Of a stretch of DNA of 64,000 bases, positions 34,398-42,574 are shown one piece after another. Position 1 is the first letter of the stretch. Each line of letters opens with the position of its first letter. The position numbers and the translations under genes were made by a program. The notes beneath the pieces are model-generated. The model saw nothing but the letters and a program-made list of their open reading frames with translations. It did no database searches and was not told the origin of the DNA. The stretch is from Novosphingobium sp. JCM 18896 (GTDB taxonomy: Bacteria; Pseudomonadota; Alphaproteobacteria; Sphingomonadales; Sphingomonadaceae): contig NZ_JAPCZF010000008.1 in the NCBI RefSeq assembly GCF_025938095.1, positions 1 through 64,000 on the forward strand. The letters are read 5' to 3'.

Positions 34398-35639
34398 ATG
34401 GCGACGCGTGAGGAACTGCTGGCGGCCGCGGGCACGCTGGGCACGCCGCTCTACGTCTACGACCTCGACCTGATCCGCGCGCGCCTGGAGCGGCTGCGCG
34501 GGGCCTTCGGCAGCCACTTCGGCGTGAGCTTCGCGGTCAAGTCCAACCCCAACGTCGCGCTGCTCAAGGCGCTGGCGCCGTTGGTCGACAGCTTCGACGT
34601 CAGCGCCTTTGCCGAGGCCGAGCGCGCGATCGCCGCGGGCATGGAGCCCGAGCGGCTGACCTTCTGCGGCCCGGGCAAGCGGCCCGAGGAGATCCGCCGC
34701 GCCGTGCGCATCGGCGTGGGCGAACTCGTCGTCGAATCGCTGCACGAGGCGCGCCTGGCCGATGGCTTCGCCGGCGAGCTCGGCACGCGCCAGACCGTGC
34801 TGCTGCGGATCAACCCGGCGACGAGCCCGCGCGCCTTCGGGGTCAACATGTCGGGCAAGCCCAGCCAGTTCGGCGTCGACGAGGAAGAGATGGAGGCCGC
34901 GATCGACGCGCTGGCCGCGCTGCCCAACCTCGATCTCGCGGGCTTCCACATCTATTCGGGCAGCAACAGCCTGTCGCACGAAGGCCTGGCCGAGAACTTC
35001 GGTATTCTCACCGACATCTTCCGTCGCGCCACCGCGCATTGGAGCAAGTCTCCCCGCAAGCTGATCTTCGGCGCGGGCTTCGGCGTGCCCTATCTGCCGA
35101 CCGACGCGGAGATCGACCTGGCCGCGCTGGCCGCCGAGGTCCTGCCGGGCATCGACGCGCTCAAGGCCGAGCCCGCCTTCGCCGACACCGAGCTCGAACT
35201 CGAGCTCGGTCGCTGGCTGGTCGGTCCCTGCGGCTGGCTGCTGTCGTCGATCATCGGCGCCAAGGCGAGCCGCGGCACCGAGCTGCGCATCTGCGACGCG
35301 GGGTTCAACACGCACCTTGCCGCCTATGGCATGATGGGGTCGGTGATCCGCCGTAACTGGCGCATCGCCAATCTCTCGAACCCCGAGGGGCCGGTCGAGC
35401 GCTACACCGTGGTCGGGCCGCTGTGCACGACGATCGATACCCTGGCGACTAAGCTCGAACTGCCCGCGACCGCGATCGGCGACGTCATCACGATCGAGAA
35501 CTCGGGTGCCTATGGCCTGACCTCGAGCCCGACGCGCTTCATCAGCCATCCCGAGCCGCGCGAGGCGCTGCTCGACGGTGGCCGGCTGACCGACGTGACC
35601 GAGAGCCTGCTCAACCACTGGCGTCTCGCCGACAATTGA
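34398..35639 (+). CDS. Fold-type III PLP-dependent decarboxylase
   Basis: 413 residues from ATG 34398 with GAGGGG 7 nt upstream. Alanine-racemase-type barrel then a C-terminal beta domain. The PLP Lys is in FAVKSNPN near residue 51; the phosphate-binding and substrate pieces are GFHIYSGSN and GPLCTTIDTL with the active-site Cys and Asp. It belongs to the LysA/ornithine decarboxylase superfamily. The substrate could be meso-diaminopimelate, ornithine or a non-standard substrate; I cannot decide. No neighbour clarifies the pathway. Confidence 0.82.
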   Translation: MATREELLAAAGTLGTPLYVYDLDLIRARLERLRGAFGSHFGVSFAVKSNPNVALLKALAPLVDSFDVSAFAEAERAIAAGMEPERLTFCGPGKRPEEIRRAVRIGVGELVVESLHEARLADGFAGELGTRQTVLLRINPATSPRAFGVNMSGKPSQFGVDEEEMEAAIDALAALPNLDLAGFHIYSGSNSLSHEGLAENFGILTDIFRRATAHWSKSPRKLIFGAGFGVPYLPTDAEIDLAALAAEVLPGIDALKAEPAFADTELELELGRWLVGPCGWLLSSIIGAKASRGTELRICDAGFNTHLAAYGMMGSVIRRNWRIANLSNPEGPVERYTVVGPLCTTIDTLATKLELPATAIGDVITIENSGAYGLTSSPTRFISHPEPREALLDGGRLTDVTESLLNHWRLADN

Positions 35640-35673
35640 ACCGTTTCGCGCCGCCGCACGAATGTTGGTTGCG

Positions 35674-35690
35674 GTAAACGATTCTTTACC
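35674..35690 (+). promoter_or_regulatory. CtrA-like binding site
   Basis: GTAA-acgattc-TTTACC resembles TTAA-N7-TTAACC with two mismatches, and is also a perfect GGTAAA/TTTACC inverted repeat (35673-35690). It ends 37 bp before the PilZ start. Confidence 0.35.
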
Positions 35691-35727
35691 CCGTTTTGCT
35701 AGGTAGTGCTCAGGGAGGCACTAATCC

Positions 35728-36039
35728 TTGCAAATGGAACGCCGTCAGTTCGATCGCGAAACAGCGACTGTCGCCGCGGCATGCCGCGTGCGCGGTATCG
35801 CCTATCGTGCGCGACTGAGCGAAGTTTCGCAGCAGGGATGTTGCGCCGAGATGGCCCGCGACGTCGCCGCACCCGGCGAGCGCATTTTGCTCCAGCTCGG
35901 CGCTCTGCTCACTCTGCCCGCGATCGTACGCTGGGTCGAGGGTGACCGGGCCGGCCTCGAATTCGCCCATCCTCTCCACGGTGCCATACTGAGCCAGTAT
36001 GCCCGCCGTCAGGACGAAGAGCGGCGCGACCTGCACTGA
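35728..36039 (+). CDS. Single-domain PilZ protein
   Basis: 103 residues. TTG 35728 is preceded by AGGGAGG at 9 nt; ATG 35734 is 15 nt away, so TTG is favoured. The PilZ c-di-GMP motif RxxxR is seen as ERRQFDRE and the second motif as EVSQQG, where Asp of D-x-S-x-x-G is replaced by Glu. Such proteins are c-di-GMP receptors controlling motility or surface functions. It is followed 64 bp later by a diguanylate cyclase gene on the same strand. Confidence 0.8.
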   Translation: MQMERRQFDRETATVAAACRVRGIAYRARLSEVSQQGCCAEMARDVAAPGERILLQLGALLTLPAIVRWVEGDRAGLEFAHPLHGAILSQYARRQDEERRDLH

Positions 36040-36103
36040 GAATTTTTTCGCTTCGGGTATCTCCCGAGGGACGAGTTTAACCGAAACGCATTTTGGAGTG
36101 GGT

Positions 36104-37201
36104 ATGCACGCGAACGTGGACACTTCCAATTCCTCGGGAACACTGTTGGGTATGCTGGGCCTGCGCACCAAACCTTCTGATGCCAAGTCGACCAAGTCGG
36201 ACGTGATGAAGCAAGCGCGTCGGCAGGTGCTCGACGCGATCTGCGATTTCCTGCTCGACAACGACCTGGCGATCACCCCCGACAACCTGTTGGCCGCGCA
36301 CGGCGCTTTCGCCGGTGGCAACCCGGGGCTGGCCCGCCAGATCGCTGCGCGGCAGCAGAGCGGCGCACGTGTCGAGCAGGAATGGCTCGACGAGGTCACC
36401 GCCAACCAGGCGACCGAGCGCAAGGACGTCGCGATCGAGCGGCTGATCGGCAAGCTCGAACAGAACCTCGACGCCTTCACCAAGAGCTCGAAGGCCGCGC
36501 ACCGCGCCACCACCGACTACAGCACCAAGCTCGAAGCGCATGTCGTCGAGCTCGAGCAGGTCGAGGACACGGGCCAGATCATCACCGGTCTTGCCGATCT
36601 CGCCAAGGCGATGGCCGAGCGTACGCGTCAGGTCGAGGCCGAGATGCGCAAGAGCGAGGAAGAGGCCAAGTCGCTGCGGCGCCACCTCGACCGCGCCAAG
36701 CGCGATGCCGAGGTCGATCACCTGACCGGCTTGCCCAACCGCCGCGCCTTCGAGGCACTGCTCGACAAGCACTACCGCGAGGCGCAGGCCGAGGTCGATT
36801 CGCTGAGCGTCGCCTTCTGTGACATCGATCACTTCAAGAAGGTCAACGACACGCACGGCCACGATGCCGGCGACCGCGTGATCAAGCTGATCGCCGATTC
36901 GCTCGCGCGGATCTCGAACGACAATTGCCACGTCGCGCGTCATGGCGGCGAGGAATTCGTCATGCTGTTCCGCGGGCTGACCCCGCAGGAAGCCAAGCAG
37001 CGGCTCGACGAGGCGCGCGAGGAAATGGCCGCGCGCAAGCTGATCAACCGTCGTACCGACGAACCGATCGGCCAGATCACCTTCTCGGGCGGTGTCGCCA
37101 ACGTCTTTGGCTTTGCCGATCCACGTGCCGCGCTCAAGGCCGCCGACGAGGCGCTCTACAAGGCCAAGCAGGGCGGCCGGAACCAGATCCTGCTCGCCTG
37201 A
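36104..37201 (+). CDS. Cytoplasmic diguanylate cyclase (GGDEF)
   Basis: 365 residues from ATG 36104, with GGAGTGGG 2 nt upstream. Residues 1-190 are helical and include a long coiled-coil-like stretch (EQNLDAFTKSSK to MRKSEEEAKSLRRHLDR). The GGDEF domain (about 195-360) has DHLTGLPNRRAFE and an intact active site HGGEEF. No RxxD inhibitory site is visible. No membrane segment. Probably acts with the preceding PilZ protein as source and receptor of c-di-GMP. Confidence 0.9.
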   Translation: MHANVDTSNSSGTLLGMLGLRTKPSDAKSTKSDVMKQARRQVLDAICDFLLDNDLAITPDNLLAAHGAFAGGNPGLARQIAARQQSGARVEQEWLDEVTANQATERKDVAIERLIGKLEQNLDAFTKSSKAAHRATTDYSTKLEAHVVELEQVEDTGQIITGLADLAKAMAERTRQVEAEMRKSEEEAKSLRRHLDRAKRDAEVDHLTGLPNRRAFEALLDKHYREAQAEVDSLSVAFCDIDHFKKVNDTHGHDAGDRVIKLIADSLARISNDNCHVARHGGEEFVMLFRGLTPQEAKQRLDEAREEMAARKLINRRTDEPIGQITFSGGVANVFGFADPRAALKAADEALYKAKQGGRNQILLA

Positions 37202-37216
37202 CGCAAAGGCGCGGCG

Positions 37217-39289
37217 TCACAGCGCCTTGCTGAACCCCAAGGTCATGCTGGCCGCGCGCTTGCGCACGCGATCCTCGCTGCGCACGAGCGGGCCGGTGAG
37301 GTCGCCGGTGAAGAACCGCCGCAGGCGATCGTTGCGCAGACCGTTGATCGCATTGACCGTGAGCGTGGTCTTCACGCCGCGGATCGCGGTGCTTTCGAGG
37401 TATGCCGCCCAGGTGCCGCGCTCGCGGCGCGACGAATCCTCGTCGACGAAATAGTAGTCCTCACGCACGGTCGAGACGTAGCGGATGCCCCACGACATCT
37501 TGCGGCGATCGAGATCCTGGCGGAACTCGGCATTCCATGAGGATTCGACCACGCCGTTGATCGGCCGCGATCGGCGCAGCGCGAGGTCGAGCACGTCGGA
37601 GCGCTGGAACAGCCCGTCGAACTTCACCTGGCCGCCGGGCACGAGAGGCGCGAGCGCTAGGGTCGCCTGCGCGCTCAGGCCCCAGACGCGGCCATCGCCG
37701 ATCGCACCGAGTGCCTGGCCGCCGTCGGGCAGGGCGATGAAGCCGAGTACGCCGCTGCGCCATTCGTGGAAGCCTTCGGCAGCGATCGCGTTGCCCTTGC
37801 CCCAGCGGTGATCGACACGCAGCGAGGCGCGCCGCTTGCGCGTGGGGCGCAGCGCGGCATTGCCGCTGATCGGGCGATCGTCGACGACGTTGGTCGAGGC
37901 GGCGAAATCGCTGAAATCGAGCTGATCGACGGTGCGGCGGATCGCCAGCCGCACCTGCGTCTTGGGCCCCGCGTTCCAGACTAGCGCCGCAGAGGGCTTG
38001 AGATAGCTGAGGTCCTGGCGGTTCGCCTGGTCGCCGACGACGGTGATCCGCGACAGTTCGACCGCCAGGCCGGTTTCGAGCACCAGCCCGGGGCGAAGCG
38101 TTGCGGTCAGATTGGCAAAAGCCTCGCCGCGCCATTCGGCCGCGCGGGTGTCCGTGCCCGGCAGTGGAATGTCGACGAGGCCGCCGCCCGTATCCTCGGC
38201 ATAGTCGAGCGTGCTCGATAGCCGATTGTAGGCGATCTCGGCGCCGATCTCGGGGCGCAGGACATGGCTGCCCCCGCGGACGACGGTGGCGCGAAACACG
38301 GCTTCGAGCGGCGTCAGGCTCTGGCGCGAGCGGCTGCGGTTGCTTCCGTCGCGATCGTCCTGATCGATGGCGACGGTTTCCCGGCGGACCAGCGCGACGA
38401 GCTTCGTCGACCAGTCTTGTCCCAGCGCCCGCGTCCAGTCGGCGCCGAGTTCGGCCTCGGTATACTGTTCGGCATAGTCGAAGCGCCGCGATCCGAGCGC
38501 AGGTCCATCGATGGTGCCTGCGCGGCGTGCGATGTTCTGGGCCGAGCGGTAATCGTCGAAACCGAAACGGCCGTTGAGCGTGAAGTCGCCGCCGCCCAGC
38601 CGGCGCGAGGCCGAAGCCGCGATCGCGGCCTCGGGACTGTTCAGCGCGAACCGTTCGAGCAGGGTCTCGATCGGACTGCCCGCCCCGTCGCGGATGGCGT
38701 AACGGCTGTTCAGCGTCTCGCGCTCGTACTCGCCCGAAAGCTCGACATTGGTCTGCCAGTCGCCGATCCGGCGGTTGTAGCTGACCGAACCCTTTCCGCC
38801 GAACAGGCCGCCCGGCATCAGCGTGGTCGATCCGGTGAGCGTTCCCGATCCGGCGGCATCGGCCTTGAGCACGACGTTCGCGACCAGGCTCTGGCCCGCG
38901 GCCTGCGCGACGTCGCCGCCGCCGCGCAGCAGGACGATCCGCTCGACGAGGCTGGCCGGGATGCGGCGCAGCACGTCGGTTATGCCGTTGCCGGCCTTTA
39001 CCGTCGGCCGCTGGCCATTGATCAGGACGTTGCCCGCCGCCCCGCCGAAACCGCGCACGTAGTCACCCGCATCGATCGTGAAACCGGGCGTGCGTTCGAG
39101 CATGTCGAAGGCCGTCTGCGGCTGGAACGATGCATAGAAGCCCGCGGGATAGACCGGATTGTCGGGCAGGTCGGATCCCGGCTTGCGATCCGTCGCCGTG
39201 CCGGCTTCCTGCGCGCGACCGGGGGAGCTCGTACAGCCCAAGCTCAGCGTCAGAACGAGCGAAACGCGAACGCCAAACCCTGGGATCAC
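37217..39289 (-). CDS. TonB-dependent outer membrane receptor
   Basis: 690 residues. A signal peptide ends near residue 27. A plug domain (about 45-160) shows AFDMLERTPGFTIDAGD and GFGGAAGNVLINGQRP, then the rest is a beta barrel of alternating hydrophobic strands. Such receptors import siderophores, haem, vitamins or sugars with TonB. A Fur-like box 79 bp upstream suggests iron control. There is no conventional terminal aromatic residue: the protein ends GFSKAL. The specific ligand is unknown. Confidence 0.85.
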   Translation of the reverse strand: MIPGFGVRVSLVLTLSLGCTSSPGRAQEAGTATDRKPGSDLPDNPVYPAGFYASFQPQTAFDMLERTPGFTIDAGDYVRGFGGAAGNVLINGQRPTVKAGNGITDVLRRIPASLVERIVLLRGGGDVAQAAGQSLVANVVLKADAAGSGTLTGSTTLMPGGLFGGKGSVSYNRRIGDWQTNVELSGEYERETLNSRYAIRDGAGSPIETLLERFALNSPEAAIAASASRRLGGGDFTLNGRFGFDDYRSAQNIARRAGTIDGPALGSRRFDYAEQYTEAELGADWTRALGQDWSTKLVALVRRETVAIDQDDRDGSNRSRSRQSLTPLEAVFRATVVRGGSHVLRPEIGAEIAYNRLSSTLDYAEDTGGGLVDIPLPGTDTRAAEWRGEAFANLTATLRPGLVLETGLAVELSRITVVGDQANRQDLSYLKPSAALVWNAGPKTQVRLAIRRTVDQLDFSDFAASTNVVDDRPISGNAALRPTRKRRASLRVDHRWGKGNAIAAEGFHEWRSGVLGFIALPDGGQALGAIGDGRVWGLSAQATLALAPLVPGGQVKFDGLFQRSDVLDLALRRSRPINGVVESSWNAEFRQDLDRRKMSWGIRYVSTVREDYYFVDEDSSRRERGTWAAYLESTAIRGVKTTLTVNAINGLRNDRLRRFFTGDLTGPLVRSEDRVRKRAASMTLGFSKAL

Positions 39290-39367
39290 GCCGGTGCTCG
39301 GCTATGGCTGGCGGGGCGGGCGGGATCGTCGCGCACGGATGTCTCCTTCGCGCCCCTCATATTTTAT

Positions 39368-39382
39368 TGCGAATGATTTGCA
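39368..39382. promoter_or_regulatory. Fur-like box upstream of the TonB receptor
   Basis: TGCGAATGATTTGCA is a 7-1-7 inverted repeat with one mismatched pair (TGCGAAT/ATTTGCA), the geometry of a Fur operator. It sits 79 bp upstream of the receptor start, in an AT-rich patch, and is followed by a further CAAATTCGCA half-site. Confidence 0.5.
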
Positions 39383-39469
39383 ACAAATTCGCATGGGCTG
39401 CCCGATGCATCCATCATGCGACCCGCCCGGACAAGCGCAGACGCATCCACCAAGGAGCGATCGCCAGGG

Positions 39470-39844
39470 TCAGTCGGGCATGCGGGGTGATGCGCAACCG
39501 ATCGCTTCGAGCAGCTGGTCGGGATCGATCGGCTTGGTCAGGAAGGCGACGGCGCCGGCCGCGAGCCCCTGTTCGCGCATCGCCGCAGTGGCATAGGCGG
39601 TCATCAGGATCACGCGGTGGCGCCAGCCGCGGCACGCCATTTCGGCTTGCAGCTCGAGCCCGGTCATCCCGGGCATGTTGATGTCGGTGACGACGCAACC
39701 GAAGGCGCTGCCGTCGGCCGCGAGCAAGTCCGCGCCGCTGGCGAAGCCACGACAGACGACACCGGCGGATCGGAGCAGGCTGTCGAGGCTGCGCCGCACG
39801 TCGGGGTCATCATCTACGACGGCGATCACGAACGGTGAATTCAA
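39470..39844 (-). CDS. Single-domain response regulator (receiver only)
   Basis: 124 residues from TTG 39844, which has GGAG 8 nt upstream; ATG 39865 is the alternative. Receiver domain with acidic pocket VVDDDPD, phospho-acceptor Asp in VTDINMPGMTG, the Thr in LMTAYA and the Lys in TKPID. No output domain, so it likely relays phosphate. It lies just after the FixJ-like regulator in a signalling cluster and may compete for or carry phosphoryl groups. Confidence 0.8.
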   Translation of the reverse strand: MNSPFVIAVVDDDPDVRRSLDSLLRSAGVVCRGFASGADLLAADGSAFGCVVTDINMPGMTGLELQAEMACRGWRHRVILMTAYATAAMREQGLAAGAVAFLTKPIDPDQLLEAIGCASPRMPD

Positions 39845-39922
39845 CCTTACTGCTCCGGCTGGCATGGACTCGGCGATGGCAGAATGCCCGTGCCGCCACG
39901 CCGGCGCCATCATACTCAGATG

Positions 39923-40567
39923 TTATAGGCCATATCGGTGGATGGTCTCGTCGCGAACGCCGAGTTGTTCGGCCATGCGCACCAGATCGGCCAGCGATTG
40001 CGCCTCCATCTTGCGCATGACGTTGCCGCGATGGATCTTCACGGTGATCTCGGAAAGGTTGAGCCGCCCGGCCACCTGCTTGTTCATCAATCCGGTGACG
40101 ACGAGCCCCATGACCTCGCGCTCGCGCGGGGTCAGGCGCGCGAAGGCGCTGCGCAGGCGCTCGCTATCGCCGGCCGAGGCGCGGCGCGTGCTGTCGGTCT
40201 CGAGCGCGCGCAGCACGGCCGCGAGCATGTCGTCGGGGCTGAACGGCTTGGGCAGGAAGTCGATCGCGCCGACGCGCATCGCGCGCACGGTCATCGGGAT
40301 GTCGCCGTGACCGGTCATCATCACGATCGGGATCGCGATGCCGCGCGCCGCCAGCAGCTCCTGGAAATCGAGCCCGCTTTCGCCGCGCAGCCGAACGTCG
40401 AGAACCAGGCAGCAAGCGCAATCGGGCAGGCCGGCTTCGAGGAATTCTTGCGGGCTATCGTAGACCAGCGCCTTGAGGCCGGCCGAGCGAAACAGGCTGG
40501 CCAGCGAGCCGCGCATGGCCTCGTCGTCGTCGATCACGCAGACGCAGCGCTCTCCCTGATCGGTCAT
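39923..40567 (-). CDS. FixJ-family response regulator
   Basis: 214 residues. Receiver domain (1-120) with CVIDDDEA, the phospho-acceptor in VLDVRLRGESG, MMTGHGDI and the Lys in FLPKPF; LuxR-type helix-turn-helix (about 145-205) with LTPREREVMGLV and NLSEITVKIHRGNVMRKM. It overlaps the upstream kinase gene by 4 nt (ATGA), so kinase and regulator are made together. Target genes are unknown; the nearby receiver-only gene may be one. Confidence 0.92.
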   Translation of the reverse strand: MTDQGERCVCVIDDDEAMRGSLASLFRSAGLKALVYDSPQEFLEAGLPDCACCLVLDVRLRGESGLDFQELLAARGIAIPIVMMTGHGDIPMTVRAMRVGAIDFLPKPFSPDDMLAAVLRALETDSTRRASAGDSERLRSAFARLTPREREVMGLVVTGLMNKQVAGRLNLSEITVKIHRGNVMRKMEAQSLADLVRMAEQLGVRDETIHRYGL

Positions 40568-41664
40568 GCCTTGGCCCCCGGCGCGATGGACGGCGGCGCG
40601 ATCGGGAGGGTGAAGCGGAAGCTGGCACCGCCGTCGGCGCGGTTGGCGGAGGTCAGGCGGCCCGCATGACGCTCGATGATCGCACGGCTGATCGACAGGC
40701 CCATGCCCATGCCGTCGGGCTTGGTCGAGCGGAACGGTTCGAACAGCGGTTCGGTGTCGGGGGGCAGGCCGGTGCCGCGATCGCTCACCGTGACGATGAC
40801 CTCGTCGCCGTCGCGCGAGGCCTCGAGCTGCAGTTCGCGCCGGTTCGCCGGAGTCTGCGTCATCGCCTGGTCGGCGTTGAGCATGAGGTTCATCAGCACC
40901 TGCTGGATCTGCACGCGATCGCCCCCGAGCATGGGCAGATCGGGGGCGATCGCCGTGCGGACGACGACCTCGTGCGACTGCAGGTCGCGCTGCAGCAGGG
41001 CGATGGTTTCGGCCACCAGACCGGCGAGTGCGAAATGATCCTGCCGTGGCTCGGCCCGGCGCGCGATGTCGCGGATCCGGCCGATGATGTCGGCGGCGCG
41101 CGCGGCGTTCGCGGCGATGTGGTCGAGGCAGTCGGCCGCTTCGGCGGCATCGGGCTCGGCGCGCCCCAGCCAGCGCTGGCCCGACTTGGCATAGGTGACG
41201 ATCGCCGAGAGCGGCTGGTTGATCTCGTGTGCGATCGAAGCACCCATCTGACCGAGCAGATTGAGCCGCGAGACGTGGGCGAGCTCGGCCTGGGCCTGAT
41301 CGAGCCGCGCCTGCGTGTGCCGGCGCTGATCGATCTCGGCCAGGTGGCGGATCGAGAGGAAGGTCGTGATGGCATTGGCGACGAGGCTGACGGTCAGCCG
41401 CATGGCCGGCGAGCCGAGCGGCTCGGCGCTGTGCGAGATCAGATAGGCGAGGACGGCCAGTCCCGCACCGACCGTACCCGTGGCGATCACCAGATCGCGC
41501 TGGCCGGTGCGCGCCGAAAGCAGCACGACCGTGGTGTAGAGCACGGCGACGGCACCCTGGAGCGGGCTCAGAACGTCGAGCGCGAAGATCGCCAGGGCGA
41601 CGACCGCCGCGCCCGCCATGCGCAGGTGAATCACCAGTCGCTGTCCCCGCGCGTCGCCGCGCAT
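40564..41664 (-). CDS. FixL-type membrane sensor histidine kinase
   Basis: 366 residues from ATG 41664, preceded by GGGAGG. ATG 41769 overlaps the upstream stop (ATGA), but the added codons show poor G/C third-position bias. N-terminal four or five hydrophobic segments (about 15-115), no PAS domain, then HisKA with phospho-His in SIAHEINQPLSAIV, and the ATPase with NADQAM, SDRGTGLPP and GMGMGLSISRAI. Cognate of the overlapping FixJ-like regulator. The signal is unknown; membrane helices may sense redox or a lipophilic cue. Confidence 0.9.
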   Translation of the reverse strand: MRGDARGQRLVIHLRMAGAAVVALAIFALDVLSPLQGAVAVLYTTVVLLSARTGQRDLVIATGTVGAGLAVLAYLISHSAEPLGSPAMRLTVSLVANAITTFLSIRHLAEIDQRRHTQARLDQAQAELAHVSRLNLLGQMGASIAHEINQPLSAIVTYAKSGQRWLGRAEPDAAEAADCLDHIAANAARAADIIGRIRDIARRAEPRQDHFALAGLVAETIALLQRDLQSHEVVVRTAIAPDLPMLGGDRVQIQQVLMNLMLNADQAMTQTPANRRELQLEASRDGDEVIVTVSDRGTGLPPDTEPLFEPFRSTKPDGMGMGLSISRAIIERHAGRLTSANRADGGASFRFTLPIAPPSIAPGAKA

Positions 41665-41765
41665 GATCGCCTCCCGCCAGATCTCGATCCGGCTGCCCCA
41701 GAAGGACAAGAGGCTTAGCCGAGCAAGCGCGCGCGGCAACGGGAAAGATGCGAAGCGGCCCCCAC

Positions 41766-42404
41766 TCATCGCGCGGTGACGTCGAGCACGAAGTGGGTGC
41801 CGGGCATGGCGTCGAGACAATGGCAGGTCGCGCCCAGTCGCCGGGCGAGCAGTTGGATCAGTTCCGAGCCAAGGCCCGTGCCGCGCGCGCCTTGCGCGAG
41901 GCCGCGGCCGCGATCGGTGACTTCGACGCGGTAACCGCCTTCGTCGTGCGGGCGCAATGCCACGGCGACACCGCCGGGCTGATGCGCGGCATAGGCGTGC
42001 TTCGCGGCATTGTTGACGAGCTCCGACAGGATCATGCCGATCGCGCCAGCCTCCTCGGCGGCGACCGTCACCGGTTCGGCTTCGAGCACCACGGGACGGC
42101 TGCCCATGGCGGTCAGGCCGCGGACCAGGTCGGCCATGTAGGCGGCCAGGTCGATCGTGCCGCGCGCCGGGCCGTGACAGAGCAGGCGGTGGACCCCGGC
42201 CATTGCGGCGATGCGGCGCCCGATCGCCTGAAGCGCGGCGAGCCCGGCGGGATCGGACAGCGTGCGCGCCTCCGTCGCGACCATGGCCGAGAGAAGCTGG
42301 AGGCTGTTGGCGATGCGATGATTGGCCTCGTCGGCCGGGCTCGGTTCATGCCGGCCAGGCAGCACGGTGACCATCGGTTCTCTTGTTGCGGAGGCTGCCT
42401 GCAT
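41766..42404 (-). CDS. Soluble HisKA_2-type histidine kinase
   Basis: 212 residues from ATG 42404 with GAGG 9 nt upstream. No sensor domain: the phospho-acceptor motif EANHRIANSLQLLSAMV (HisKA_2/HWE-like) begins near residue 26 and is followed directly by a compact ATPase domain with LSELVNNAAKHAY, TDRGRGLA and GTGLGSELIQ. Such kinases in Sphingomonadales often feed PhyR or single-domain regulators. It heads a cluster with a second, FixL-type kinase, a FixJ regulator and a receiver-only protein, all in the same direction. Confidence 0.85.
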   Translation of the reverse strand: MQAASATREPMVTVLPGRHEPSPADEANHRIANSLQLLSAMVATEARTLSDPAGLAALQAIGRRIAAMAGVHRLLCHGPARGTIDLAAYMADLVRGLTAMGSRPVVLEAEPVTVAAEEAGAIGMILSELVNNAAKHAYAAHQPGGVAVALRPHDEGGYRVEVTDRGRGLAQGARGTGLGSELIQLLARRLGATCHCLDAMPGTHFVLDVTAR

Positions 42405-42518
42405 GATCCGTCACCTCTCGTCCGCATCGGCGGTTTCGACGGGCGGCATCATCCTGCGCACTGTGTGCGAAAGGTATCATACGCAGGTATGGGAAAGCCG
42501 CGTTTCCGGCGCGATTAC

Positions 42519-42535
42519 TTAGCTCGATGTTAACC
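42519..42535 (+). promoter_or_regulatory. CtrA-like binding site
   Basis: TTAG-ctcgatg-TTAACC matches TTAA-N7-TTAACC with one mismatch. It ends 39 bp before the start of the MHYT-GGDEF-EAL gene, a typical promoter position. Confidence 0.5.
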
Positions 42536-42574
42536 GGCGGCGCTTAATCACCTCTCGCCGATGAGAGGATGAGC

